Source: CAWAMR01 sp963783095
GTDB taxonomy: Bacteria; Planctomycetota; Planctomycetia; Gemmatales; Gemmataceae
Direction: 5' to 3'
Assembly: GCA_963783095.1 (NCBI GenBank)
Contig: CAWAMR010000016.1
Location: 124,001-188,000 of the forward strand
Length of the DNA: 64,000 nucleotides
In this document: positions 18,630 through 28,700 of the stretch, piece after piece
Layout: each line of letters opens with the position of its first letter
Numbering within the stretch: the first letter of the stretch is position 1
Notes under the pieces: model-generated
What the model was told of the DNA's origin: nothing
Seen by the model: only the letters and a program-made list of their open reading frames with translations
Database searches by the model: none
Made by a program: the position numbers and the translations under genes

Positions 18630-20678
18630 TTACGCGAGGCTCTCAATGTGCGTTCGCAAATCTGCGACATCTTTCCAGGATGCGATTGGCTTGCCGACGC
18701 GGATGCAGATAATCTTGGGGGATGATGCCCCAAACACTGGTATCCATTCTATGTCCGGCCTTCGGTTTTTCATTTCGCTGAGAAATTCCTCGCACTTCTC
18801 GTGAAGCGAACAGACGGCTACAATGCCGCCCTTCTTGAGAAATTGTATTGCGGATTCGATTTGTGTCGGCTCGGCGGCAAGAAACTTTGTGTAACGATCC
18901 GAAGAGGCGATAATCGTCTGTTTCACTTCCGGATCGTCGCAGTTGGTAATTAGCACAACCGCCCCGGTACTGGGAACATGGTGGATTCCGTAAACATCGC
19001 GCCGTCGTCCCCAGACGCTTCGCCACACTCCCAGCGCCCGGCTCGGCAGATCGGGAAGCCTCCACATCAATACGAGCAGCGTCAGCAAAGTCATCAAGCC
19101 CGCTCCCATGAACAGGAAACGAGGTAGATGAGCTGCATCGTAGTCCGGCTCAAGCGGGTCATCGGCCGAGCGGATGTCGAGGTGCTCCACCCCGCGCAGC
19201 ACGAATCGACTGACCGCAACGCGCTGCCCTTCGCGGACGCCGCGATTGAGATCGATAAAGGTTGGATGCGTTCCCTCGGCATGCGGTTCACTGCCGAAAA
19301 TCTGTTTCATCGCCGAGGGAAGCGGTTCGCTCGGGTCCGGTTTGCGTCCACCGTGGACGATCGGTTTCCCCTCCCCAGGCGTCACCTCGAAATAGACGGG
19401 CCGGCCTCTTTGAAACTCAAGCGCCGTCAGTTGCCCATCGGCGAAGTGATCCTGTGCTGACACTTTCTCGACGAATCCGGTCTTCTTCGCGGTGGAAACC
19501 AGCACGAAGAATAGCGCGGAGGCCAGAATCGCGCCGGTCACGTTGATGAAGTTGCTCGTCGCCACCATGTCGCCTTTGCTGGATTTCGGGGCTCGGTGTT
19601 GCAGCAGCGTGAAAAGAGGCACGAGATAGAAACCAGTACTGAAACCGATCAAGACGATGAAGGCCACCAACCCGGGAACCCAGTCGAGAGTGATCGATGC
19701 CATCACGCAGCCCAGCATCATCCCCACCGCGCCGATTGGGATCAGCCCCAGTTCAATCTTCCGGCCCGACAACCACCCGGCAAGCGGACTGCCTAACCCG
19801 ATCCCCAGGGCGACCGTACCGACGATGGCGCTGGTGCGCAGTTCGTCCCAGCGCGGGTTCTGACTTTCTCCAAGCATATAAACGGTGGCGCGCATGAAGG
19901 CGACGATAAAGGTGAAAAATGCCAGACCGATGACGGCAAAGATGAGCGGTCTTGAGCTGAAGAGCATTTTGAGACTCTTCCACAGCGGGCCATAGATGTA
20001 GCTGGGAAATTCCCGTAGTGAGTTGGCGGCAGGCATCCGGCGAATCATTAGGCTTGCCAGCGCTCCGATCGCTGCCAGGGTCAAAAGGATGACCCCGATG
20101 ATCGTCTCTTCACGCAGGAACAGAAACGACAGTACGCCGCCGGAAACGGTTCCAAGAATGACGGCCAGGAACGACAGGGATTCGAGTAAACCATTGCCTC
20201 GAGAGAGCAGATGAGGCTGCAGGATTTCCGGCATCACGCCATATTTCGCGGGAACGAAGAACGCGGAATGCGTGCCCATCATGAAAACGGTGGCGAGTAC
20301 GATCCAGGAGCCGACGTTGCCCATGCCGTGCGTGCCGAGATAGAAGCCCAGTGTCGCCAGTGCGCAAATGGCGATTTCCGCGAACTTCCAGAAGACCAGG
20401 CTCGCCCGTTTGGTGTAACGATCGGCTAAATAACCGGCGAGGGTGCAGAAAATGGCCCAGGGCGCATAAAAGAGAATCGGCATGAGCGAGATCGCTTTGG
20501 CCTCGGAAAGGGTCTGGGTGTTGATGGCAAAGAACATGGCCGAGGCATGGATGGCTTGATCGTTGAAGGCGGCGAGAAATTGGGCGATGAGCAGCCCGAC
20601 GTAGGTGCGGTTCAAGAGCGTATTGGAGGCCTGAAACCCCGTTGAGGCTGGAAGGTCGCTGATCCCGTCGCTCGGCAT
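18630..20678 (-). CDS. LplT/Aas-like MFS transporter with a C-terminal acyltransferase-like remnant
   Basis: Twelve-segment MFS carrier like the transporter half of Aas/LplT, which flips lysophospholipids: LIAQFLAAFNDQAIHASAMF, GYLADRYTKRASLVFWKFAE, HSAFFVPAKYGVMPEIL. A large soluble insert of about 110 residues precedes the last membrane segment (about residues 440-550). The C-terminal 150 residues resemble a PlsC acyltransferase (GIHHVPSTGAVVLITNCDDP), but the catalytic HxxxxD is not present in normal form, so activity is doubtful. Start ATG 20678 is preferred over one 33 codons upstream. Gene intact. Confidence 0.75.
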   Translation of the reverse strand: MPSDGISDLPASTGFQASNTLLNRTYVGLLIAQFLAAFNDQAIHASAMFFAINTQTLSEAKAISLMPILFYAPWAIFCTLAGYLADRYTKRASLVFWKFAEIAICALATLGFYLGTHGMGNVGSWIVLATVFMMGTHSAFFVPAKYGVMPEILQPHLLSRGNGLLESLSFLAVILGTVSGGVLSFLFLREETIIGVILLTLAAIGALASLMIRRMPAANSLREFPSYIYGPLWKSLKMLFSSRPLIFAVIGLAFFTFIVAFMRATVYMLGESQNPRWDELRTSAIVGTVALGIGLGSPLAGWLSGRKIELGLIPIGAVGMMLGCVMASITLDWVPGLVAFIVLIGFSTGFYLVPLFTLLQHRAPKSSKGDMVATSNFINVTGAILASALFFVLVSTAKKTGFVEKVSAQDHFADGQLTALEFQRGRPVYFEVTPGEGKPIVHGGRKPDPSEPLPSAMKQIFGSEPHAEGTHPTFIDLNRGVREGQRVAVSRFVLRGVEHLDIRSADDPLEPDYDAAHLPRFLFMGAGLMTLLTLLVLMWRLPDLPSRALGVWRSVWGRRRDVYGIHHVPSTGAVVLITNCDDPEVKQTIIASSDRYTKFLAAEPTQIESAIQFLKKGGIVAVCSLHEKCEEFLSEMKNRRPDIEWIPVFGASSPKIICIRVGKPIASWKDVADLRTHIESLA

Positions 20679-20910
20679 GAATCGACTCGTCGGAGAAAAA
20701 TCGGAGCACATCCGGTTATCGTCGCGGCAACGATGAGCGCTTGTTCTAACGGATGCAGGGTCAAAGGGAAGTGGCAACTCGATTGCAGGAAATCAAAATT
20801 TGCTAATTACCAGAAGAGGAAGGAAACCTCTGAAGTGAAGAACATTCTGGAAGACAGAAAGCTAAAATCTGGTTATGATGGCGATATATATGAATCAAGG
20901 GGGGAAGCCC

Positions 20911-21204
20911 ATGAACGAGCCGACTGCTGTAACCGTTTCGGATGTTCCCGAAGGGATCCGGATTGCACGCGCTGCATTCTTGCGCGACTTCACTGCACTT
21001 CTTGCGGATCGCAAGACTTGCGGGAAATACGTCTGCTACCACAAAGACAAACTGGTAGCCGTATCGAAAAGCTATCTTGCAATGATTCAAATTGTGGTTG
21101 CAAAAGGATTTCCTGAGGACGAATCCCTCATCCTCAAAGTTAGACCGGGAGCAGGGAGAGATCAACAAGCGTATGCGGATGAAGCCGAACTTGAGCCCAC
21201 CTAA
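20911..21204 (+). CDS. small conserved protein, first member of a second pair
   Basis: 97 residues from ATG 20911, preceded by GGGGGGAAG. The core GKYVCYHKDKLVAVSKSYLA resembles the FALVHADSIAGIYPSFEA stretch of the 14965 gene, in the same place relative to the start. A retropepsin-like frame follows after two bases. Likely a diverged member of the same two-gene family. Function unknown. Confidence 0.6.
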   Translation: MNEPTAVTVSDVPEGIRIARAAFLRDFTALLADRKTCGKYVCYHKDKLVAVSKSYLAMIQIVVAKGFPEDESLILKVRPGAGRDQQAYADEAELEPT

Positions 21205-21206
21205 TC

Positions 21207-21407
21207 ATGACAATCTTGCTGAATCAGATGCCTTTCTCGAATAAAACGAGCGAGGTTGCCGTTCGAGGCGAACGGGTTTTGGTAAAGGCCAATCAAATCA
21301 TCATCTGGGTGAGTTTGGGACATCAGAGGTTGGGAGTACCCAATCCTGCCGCAACCCCATTTCCTGCAATTGGTGGCCATTTTCGTAGAAATGGGGAGTA
21401 CCGCTAG
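21207..21407 (+). pseudogene. retropepsin-like protein, truncated
   Basis: Starts MTILLNQMPFSNKTSEVAVR, continues VLVKANQIIIWVSLG and reaches NPAATPFPAI. In relatives I know, the FPAI segment is followed by a DTG catalytic triplet of an aspartic protease. Here the sequence reads FPAIGGHFRRNGEYR and stops, so the catalytic part is lost. It directly follows the 20911 gene, as in the pair at 14965-15360. Confidence 0.5.
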
Positions 21408-21445
21408 CCTGCCGCGAAAGCCTGCACTTAATTGCGAAAAGGACC

Positions 21446-21555
21446 AGTTAGGGCATGAATTCAGCAACGCCGGAAATCGCTATTGCCGCTTTCAGTTTGT
21501 CGTCAAGCGTCGCGACAGGTAGGCCGCGCCTCATCGCGAGTTCAAGTCGCGGACT
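21446..21555 (-). pseudogene. VapC-like PIN toxin, C-terminal remnant
   Basis: On the minus strand, overlapping the end of the antitoxin in another frame, the sequence reads LELAMRRGLPVATLDDKLKA and ends ISGVAEFMP before a stop at 21446. This is the usual end of PIN-domain VapC toxins (LELAxRRGLPLATLD). The rest of the toxin, about 100 residues with the acidic active site, is absent. It looks like an internal deletion that joined the antitoxin end to the toxin end. Confidence 0.65.
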
Positions 21556-21767
21556 GTCAGTTCGCCCAAGGTGCAGCTGCGCCGCTTGCTGTATGCCTTG
21601 AATTCCGCAATCACCTGCTTGAGATCCTTCGTTTCCTCGGTCGGCGCGGGCACTAACATCGCCGTAGGCTTGCCGTGTCGGGTGATCAGTATCTTTTCCC
21701 CGCGAGCCACCCGTTCCAGCAGCTGGGGAAGATGTGTCTTTGCCTCAAATGAACCCACGGTCGTCAT
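21531..21767 (-). CDS. Phd/YefM-family antitoxin
   Basis: 78 residues with the Phd pattern: VGSFEAKTHLPQLLERVARG, EKILITRHGKPTAMLVP and a C-terminal GELTVRDLNSR that would bind toxin. It is DNA-binding through its N-terminal half and normally represses its own operon together with its toxin. The ribosome site AGGAGG lies just before the ATG. The partner toxin is reduced to a remnant, so this is an orphan antitoxin. A palindrome about 32 bases upstream (21799-21810) may be its operator. Confidence 0.85.
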   Translation of the reverse strand: MTTVGSFEAKTHLPQLLERVARGEKILITRHGKPTAMLVPAPTEETKDLKQVIAEFKAYSKRRSCTLGELTVRDLNSR

Positions 21768-21798
21768 GATTGTCCTCCTATTTTTGGACTGGTTTAAC

Positions 21799-21810
21799 TA
21801 GACTAGTCTA
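21799..21810. promoter_or_regulatory. candidate antitoxin operator
   Basis: TAGACTAGTCTA is a perfect 12-base palindrome 32 bases upstream of the antitoxin start. Phd-type antitoxins bind short palindromes in their promoters. The assignment is by position and symmetry only. Confidence 0.4.
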
Positions 21811-21978
21811 ACCCGATTGCGGCTTCATGGCAAACGGTTTGATTGCGTGGCAATGGGTCAGTTTAATTTGCGGCAAGGCGAGCGGAATTGCTGTTACGCG
21901 GCAAAAGAATGTGCGAGCTGGTTGTTTTCAGGGTGACTGCCGTATCGATCCATGACCGAATGTGGTCGGTGCCGCGAG

Positions 21979-22494
21979 CTATTCAGATGTCGCCGTTCGG
22001 GACAATTCTTGCAACTTGGCCGGGAAAAAGCTCATTGCTATATCACGCACTGTTTTGCCTGCCTTATTCCGATTTTCAAACGACGCGCCATAGCGAACTA
22101 ACAGTTCAACAATGCAAAAATTGCCACGAGCATGGAAGGATGCCGTCCAAAGGGGTGTATTGCCGTGCATATTCTGTACCTCTGTTGATGCGCCGGCGCT
22201 CAAGAGTATTTGAGCAATCGGTTCGTTTTTTTGTTCAGCCACATAATGAAGGGCACAGAAGCCGTTGCGATCTTGATGGTCGACGTTGCGCCGCGGTCAA
22301 TTAACCAACGCAGCAGTTGGGGCCGATCATGACACGCGGCACAGATCAACGGGGTCGATGCTTCACCATCCAAGATGTCGATGTCATAGGCGAGAATCGA
22401 GCAGCTTGGCCCTTTCGTCATCTTTGCTACGAATGGCCCAATTAATGTCATCAGCAACGGGATTGTGATTTCGCGGACGACCAGGACGAGACAT
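21979..22494 (-). CDS. ankyrin-repeat protein, frame-broken
   Basis: Three frame segments make one protein of about 170 residues: MSRPGRPRNHNPVADDINWA (start 22494), then DILDGEASTPLICAACHDRP with QLLRWLIDRGA, then EPIAQILLSAGASTEVQNMH with GNTPLWTASFHARGNF and VELLVRYGASFENRN. Each GxTPLxxA and RGA element is a normal ankyrin unit. Breaks are near 22395 and 22275. No signal peptide is present, so it is a cytoplasmic protein-binding module with unknown partner. An alternative is a decayed gene. Confidence 0.7.
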
Positions 22495-22567
22495 TATTCT
22501 TTCCCATCGACACCGAACAATAACAAAAAGCAGGCCGTGCAAGGTGCATGCGACGCCATTCAATCGG

Positions 22568-25500
22568 TCATGGCCGAAACTTGTTGATGGTCTCGCGTGC
22601 GGTGCCCTGGACACGTTCCAGACTGGCATTAATTACTCGCATCGACGGAAGACCTCTCAGTTCTAGAAGTGCGCCCGCTCGGAAATCGTCCTCGGCCAAG
22701 TTGTCCTTGCCTTGCATCAATCGACTGAGGCCCAGATAGTACAAATACCGCGCATCCCGTTTGTTCTGCCGGATGGCACTGATGAATTCCTTTTCCGACT
22801 TTGCATAATTGCCCGATTGATACTCGTCGATTCCCGCCGAGTAAAACTTCTCGCCGCTGGGAGGATTCTCCTCTTCACCGGCCCCCTGCAATGCCGGATG
22901 CGACCTGATTACCAGATCCAGAACTCCTTCGTATTCCTTGGGCAAAACCTTGAGCATTTTGATCCCCATTGAGTATTCGCGCATGGCTTCCCGATATTTG
23001 CCGACCAGAGCATAGGCCTTCGCCTTCAGGATGTAGCCGAGATAATCCTTCTGGGCAATGAGATCATCACCCTGCTTGAGTGCTTCGTTAATTTCCAAGG
23101 GAATTTCAGGGGCAAAAAACATCGTGACCAACAACAGAGCAGCGGCCTCCGATGCGAGTGCCGCTCGATCGGCTCCGGCGGGCTGCTTCTGCGAGGCGGC
23201 TTCCTTTTTCGGGCGGGCGCGGCATCGGCCGGCGGTGCCGACCGGTCCAAAAGCACGCGGGCGATTCCCTGTTTTGCCTGTTTCCAAAGCATTGAACCCG
23301 GTTTTTCGAGTTTGACCACAGCGCGGTAATTCTTCTCGGCTTCGTCCCAATTTCGCTGGGTTTCTGCTACCTTCCCGACGGCCAGCAGTGCTTCCGCACC
23401 GCCATCCGCTTTGATTGCGGCCTCGGCATCCAGCGCCGCCCCTGCGACATCTTGAGCATCCAGTTTCAGCAGGCTGCGCTGTGCCAGCAATTTGGCGTTC
23501 TCCTTGGGGAATGCCTCCGCTGAAAAGACCTTCATTTTCGCTTCGACAGTTTGCAGGATTTGTTGCGTACTCGGCTGCGTGACCGTAGTGGGAACGAATG
23601 GATTGCGCAATTGATTCTCGGCCGAGACGACTTCCTTGCTCCAGGGCTGGTCCTTGAATCCGGGTTGTTTCTGGCTTGCCGCGAAGATCTCCAGCGCCTC
23701 GGTGATCTTGTTCTGATTTCGCAGCGCCAGTGCCTTTACCGCCATTGCCTTGGCCTTCGCGCCCGGTTTGGCAGCTTCATCCTTCAGAACCCGATCGGCA
23801 TCAACGATCGCCCCGGCAGCATCGGCCTTCAAGGAAACATCCATCAATGCAGGCAACCATAAATCGAGTGCCTGGACCGGTGTTTTCACCGTCATCATGA
23901 CGGAGTCGAATTCCTTCTTCTGAGTCTCCAGGTCGGCTTTGGCCTTGGCCTTGGCCTCGTCTGTTTCCTTCTTTGCAGTAACGACCTGGTCTTTCGTCTT
24001 GCTTAAATCGTCCTGGGTTTTCTTCAAGGCGGCTTCAATCTCGAGCTTCTGTTTGCCGAGAACCTTGACGGCATCCGCCGAACCGCGCGTGATTGCCTCA
24101 TCGACCCCCTTCAGAAGATCCTTCGCCTTCGCTGTCGATTCGATGTATTTGGCTTCGGCGAACTTCGCTTTGACCGATTTGATCAGGGTTTCACCGTCAT
24201 CGCGGGCCATTGCCAGAATCGCGACAGCCTTTGCCAGGTCCGGATCCTTCACTCCCGCCTTGTCGAATGCCGCAGCGATATTTTTCACTTTCGTTTCGGC
24301 ATCCGCTTTGAGAGTCAACGCCTTCTTCACACCATCTTCCAGTTTCGGATCGTTGACGCCGGCATCAACGAGTTGCTTGTTCAATGCTGCTTGCAAGTCG
24401 TCGCCTGCCTTCTTGGCCTTGACCAGGTTCTCAACTGCCTCATCCAGTTTTTGATCCTTCTTCAACATCACTTTTTCGCCGAGGCCGGCCAGAGTCTTGT
24501 CCGCCGTCATCTTTCCGGTGATGAGCGCGGCCAGGGCTTCATCGGCACCTTTGGTCGTCGCCAGTTCCATCACTTCGGGATTTTTGTAGAGCCGATCGCA
24601 CAAGGTCCAGTAGCGAGTCAGATCATCGCAACAGCGCTCAAAGATTTGTTCGCGCGGATCGCTGAATGAGTTCAGCCCTTTGCCCGGCATCTTGTCGCGT
24701 TGTTTGACGTGGGTTTCCTTGGCCTTGGAGATGGCCTTGATCGCCTCGGCATAATTGGCCTTGTTTGCGGCCAGGACTGCATCCCAGAAGGCAAAGCCCG
24801 CCTCCGGCTTTGCAGCATCATCACTCATCGGCGCTTGCAGCATCACAAGGAACGCCATCAGTGCCTCATGGGGGTGAATCGCCCGGCCAACGGTCTTGGC
24901 CGCAGGGCGCAGGGCATCGACTCGCTTTTGCGCGGTGGTGAAGACGGCCGAGTGATCCTTGTATTCCCCGGCGGCCTTGGTGTAGATCCTGGCGGCAGCG
25001 TCAAAGTTCCCCAAAGATTCTTCGATCAACCCGCGCGAGAGCGCGGCGCGAACTGCTTCCAACTCGGTTTCCTTCTTGGGGTCGTTCCCATAAGCCGAGC
25101 CGGCCGCATCGAGATCGGCGATGGCTTCGGTCACTTTGGGATCATCCCGCTTGAGCGGCTGGTTTTTCCCAGCGCTGTCCTGTACATAAGCAAGCCATTT
25201 TGCCTGACCGAGACCTGCCAGGGCCGGTACGGTCTTCTCGCACTTTGCGAACGTGTCGATGGCCTTCGTCATATCGCCGGCTTCGAGGAACTGCCGGCCC
25301 AATGCAGGGGTAGCCGCGATCACCTGCTCCTTTGGGATTACAGCAGGTTGACCCGGTTGTTTCGCTGTGTCCCCGTTCGTATCGCCGAACAGGCTTTCGG
25401 GATTGGCGGGAAGGAGTTTGGCATACCACACTCCGCCAAAAGCTCCCGCTCCGAACAGCAATCCGAGGAAACCACCAATGAGTAGTCCACCACCTTTTTC

Positions 25501-27209
25501 TTGCGCACCGGTTCGTTGACCCGTCCACGATCGGGTGTTGTAGCGGCGTCATCATCATCGGCGATCTGGGTTCTCCGCGACCGGCGCAACTCGACCGGCA
25601 TTTCTTCGTCTTCGGCCTGCTCAGCCGACTGCTCGACAAAGTCGCCGTCGGCATCGGAGACCGGCCGGTGCCGGTGCCGGCGCGACTCCAGTTCGGCTTG
25701 GATTTCGACCTGATCCTGCGTGTTCAATTGGGGAGTATGACGGATCATCGAATCCTGTCCCACAGCCTCCGCTTCCGGCAGCGACATATCAACGACGTCG
25801 CCTGGCCCGACCGCTTCTGCTTCCTGAACTGCACCGACCTCAAAACTGCTCAATAAGGCGTTCCCCGAATTACCACCCGAATCGGGACCGCGCTCGGCCG
25901 GCAAATTAACGTCAAAGATGGAAGCGAGCGATGCCGAAGAACTGAGATCGACCGCGGACGATTCGACCAATTTCGCCCGGCGCTCTGCGGCGTCGAGCTG
26001 CTCTTGACTGACCTGGAAACTGCCCGATGCACTGATGCCGGTATCCAGCGGTGCTTCGGCATAGAGATCAACTGCTTCTTCCGGATTGCCTTCACCGCGG
26101 CGCGCGAACGACGGAAGGGGTTGATAATCTCCATCATCTTCCTCGGTCAACCACTCAGTACCGGGCGTAACCGGCTGGTGTCCTTGAGCTTTGGACTGCG
26201 AAGGAGTCGGCAAAGTCAACGGTGATTCTTCGCCCTCGATCAGCACTTCCGGTTGGGTTGTACGGGACGCTGCGTCCATGTGTACTTCGGGATGCGTGGG
26301 ACGTGCGAGCGGAGCACCCGTCCGCCGATCGACCGGCGGCGCAGTTTCGGTGGCATCCTTCTTTGAACCGCTTTGACCCTGTCCAAAACCTACTTCGCTC
26401 AAGGGAGTTCCGGGATCGCTTAGCAACATATCGAGAATGGAAGAGTGATCTGCAAGTTCAGGCCCATTATAAGCGGGGGCTTCTCCGAGTCCCACAGAAG
26501 ACCCCGATTCCTCTTCGGTTCCATCTCCCAAGAGCATCGCGTCGGTAATTTCCTCTTCTTTGGTGGGAGGTAACACGGCCTCGGCTTCCGGAATATCCTC
26601 CTCAAATTCCGGCATGAGGGCATCGGATGGCAATTCGACGACTTCATCCTCGCTGTATAAATTGGGCATCGGCATGGCACCGCCGGCATCGGCCGGAGGG
26701 CTGGGCATATCGAAGCGAACCGTGGAGCCTGAAGGTGGTTTGCTTGATCTGCCGCCAGGAGCAGAAAGTTCAACGGAACTCGACGGCTTCACGTTCGGAT
26801 CTTCTTCTTCGGAGAGGATCATCGGCACTTCTTCAGCGGTCAATTCATCCGTATCCGAGGTTGATTTTTTGCCGGACCGAGCCTTTTCCTCCCGGGCGAC
26901 GCGATCGAGAAGATCCTTGTCGGAATTCGAATCAATCTTGACCGAATCTGCTTCCGGAAAAGAGGATGCGTGTTGCTGATGCTGGCGGATGACCTGGGTC
27001 CAGGAGATAACGGACGGGCTACTGGCCGGGTCGGGAAGTTGATCGAGAGGGATTACGCCCGAAGCACCCTCATCGATGGAAGCCACGCTTCCGAAGTCCA
27101 CAAATGAATCTTCGGATGAAGTTTCTTCCTCGACCGATTCCGGCGGGGCGGGCGGATTCTGGTTGCCTTTTGAAATCGAGGATTTTGGTTTTCTTTCGTT
27201 GTCAGCCAT
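22568..27209 (-). CDS. giant acidic, membrane-anchored coiled-coil/TPR protein, frame-broken
   Basis: I read this as one protein of about 1,545 residues. Residues 1-565 or so are acidic, Ser/Pro/Glu-rich and probably disordered (MADNERKPKSSISKGNQNPP), with repeated EAEAV motifs. A basic stretch (RKKK) leads to one membrane span (LLIGGFLGLLFGAGAFGGVW). Beyond it are TPR-like units (PALGRQFLEAGDMTKAIDTF, QRNWDEAEKNYRAVVKLEKP), a long Ala/Lys/Glu/Asp-rich helical region and further TPR units near the end (GKYREAMREYSMGIKMLKVL). Breaks are at about 25500 (an AAAAA run; one more A joins the frames through KKKGGGLL) and about 23220 (one missing C). It resembles planctomycete envelope scaffold-type proteins; role unknown. 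Confidence 0.7.
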
Positions 27210-27858
27210 ATCCGGATTACTCCCTGGTCGCAGTCACGGGTTGAAGCACACCGGAATCACCGATGGTCCACCGCAAAACCGCAATGGATTCGGAGAATCG
27301 GCTCATGTTGAACATGTACGATCCTTACTATTGTTCCAGAAACTTGCCACATATCAATTCTTTTCTGCATTTTCCCAAGTCCACGGAACCGGCTTCATCG
27401 ATACAATCCAACCTGGATGACTCACGTCCCCTTCAAAATGACTTGATTGATCGGATGACCGGCATTTCGTTGACTGCCCAGTTTTGCATCAGGTTATCAG
27501 GAAATTCCGACCACCGAATTGCATCCGGTCGAGAAGACCCCGCCCTTTTCGTATTCTGATCTGATTACCATTTGAAACTTGTTGCGATTGATGCATGCCG
27601 TGCTGAATTATCGGGCAGCACCTAAAATCGCTCCAATCGGTCCGTCGAAATGCAATTTATTTATATTATGTGCTGGCAAAGAGTTACGGTGTTTTCACGG
27701 TCAATTGACCGGGTTCGGCACACTGCTTGCTTTAATTTGGTTGAAGTTGTTGGCTACCGCCGGATCGATTATGATATTAGAGTTTCCCGCATAGTCAAAA
27801 AACATTTCCAATCTCCCCCATTTTATGGACGAGATTGGGTTACCGGAGAGAAGTTTTC
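27210..27858. other. intergenic region without a supported gene
   Basis: 649 bases between two divergent genes. Several short frames exist but none has a plausible ribosome site plus protein-like composition. The stretch appears relatively AT-rich around 27650-27800, for example TTTATTTATATTATG near 27657-27671, and could hold promoters for both flanking genes. I see no repeats or stable hairpins here. Confidence 0.4.
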
Positions 27859-28236
27859 ATGCGGAGCAATCCTTTCCCGGCGGATCACGGAACCACCGAA
27901 AATGTACTATTGGCGGAAGGGCCAAATGCACTTCTACAGGGACTGCAGAGAAAACGGCGAATTATTGCCGAGCTGATCGAGGGCCACATGCCCTTGCTCC
28001 AGGCTGCCTCGCAATTCGAAGCAGCTCAACAGGCTTCATCCGCTTGTTTTGAGCGAGTGACCGGCATTCCTTCGGCAACGGATAGTGAATCGATTTGTCG
28101 AACGGTCATTGGCTGGGTTCATTTGGTATTGAGCGATCGTCCTGAACAAGCTGAGCGGGTTTCTCAGCAGTTGGAGAAAGAACTCCAAGGTTATCTGCAA
28201 CAGTACGGTAACGTGAACCTTTCAGCACACTGTTGA
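27859..28236 (+). CDS. hypothetical protein
   Basis: 125 residues, starting MRSNPFPADHG at an ATG preceded by GGAGAG. It is mostly helical and amphipathic (LLQGLQRKRRIIAELIEGHM, RVSQQLEKELQGYLQQYG). No known motif. The position, 52 bases before the small gene at 28289 on the same strand, suggests that the two may be linked. Confidence 0.5.
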   Translation: MRSNPFPADHGTTENVLLAEGPNALLQGLQRKRRIIAELIEGHMPLLQAASQFEAAQQASSACFERVTGIPSATDSESICRTVIGWVHLVLSDRPEQAERVSQQLEKELQGYLQQYGNVNLSAHC

Positions 28237-28288
28237 ATCCATCATCATGCCGAGAATTCGGTTAGATGTTCCAATGTCGGCCTGATTC

Positions 28289-28519
28289 ATGATTCGAGTC
28301 AAGCCATTTCATCACCAAGGTGCGCAATCGAGCGCGACGAATGCTCCCGAAATGGTAATACTCGACAACGAAGTGGTCGAACTATCTTTGTTACTCCCCC
28401 GCAATCTGGCGGCTGCACTGGAGGGTATTGCAGAGCAGCGTGGGCTTACCGCCGGGCAGATGCTTCGTCGAATGATTATTGCTATCGTCACGCAACCTAA
28501 ACCGGCAGTGAGCGCCTGA
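28289..28519 (+). CDS. small protein with ribbon-helix-helix-like pattern
   Basis: 76 residues. The second half, VELSLLLPRNLAAALEGIAE followed by QRGLTAGQMLRRMI, has the strand-helix-helix pattern of RHH DNA-binding proteins (a short beta strand, then helices of about 12 and 10 residues). The N-terminus is not conserved-looking. It may be a regulator, but the pattern is short and could be a coincidence. Confidence 0.4.
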   Translation: MIRVKPFHHQGAQSSATNAPEMVILDNEVVELSLLLPRNLAAALEGIAEQRGLTAGQMLRRMIIAIVTQPKPAVSA

Positions 28520-28644
28520 TCGACTGAAAATGACTTCGGTTCAATGAACCGGAAGTGGAAACATGGAGGCATTTCCCCCGTCTTCGCTTCTAGTTCTCGT
28601 TTCCCTTTAGTGAGCTTGGCTTTACACCATTTTCTGAGTCAGCC

Positions 28645-28674
28645 TTGACGGAACTGGTCTGATCGGACTAATAT
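28645..28674 (+). promoter_or_regulatory. promoter of the TetR/efflux operon
   Basis: TTGACG at 28645-28650 and TAATAT at 28669-28674, with an 18-base spacer, make a good sigma-70 promoter 27 bases upstream of the TetR start. The operator palindrome covers the spacer and the -10, which fits autorepression. Confidence 0.55.
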
Positions 28675-28688
28675 TAGTCCAATCAGAC
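28657..28688. promoter_or_regulatory. TetR-type operator palindrome
   Basis: Sixteen-base half-sites GTCTGATCGGACTAAT and ATTAGTCCAATCAGAC are complementary at 15 of 16 positions with no spacer. It overlaps the promoter of the TetR gene, the classic position for an autoregulated repressor. Confidence 0.75.
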
Positions 28689-28700
28689 TAAGGAACCTTC

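Noticed and set aside
21201..21467. An 88-codon minus-strand frame
   Set aside because: It lies opposite the retropepsin-like remnant, which has a better family match, and has no ribosome site.
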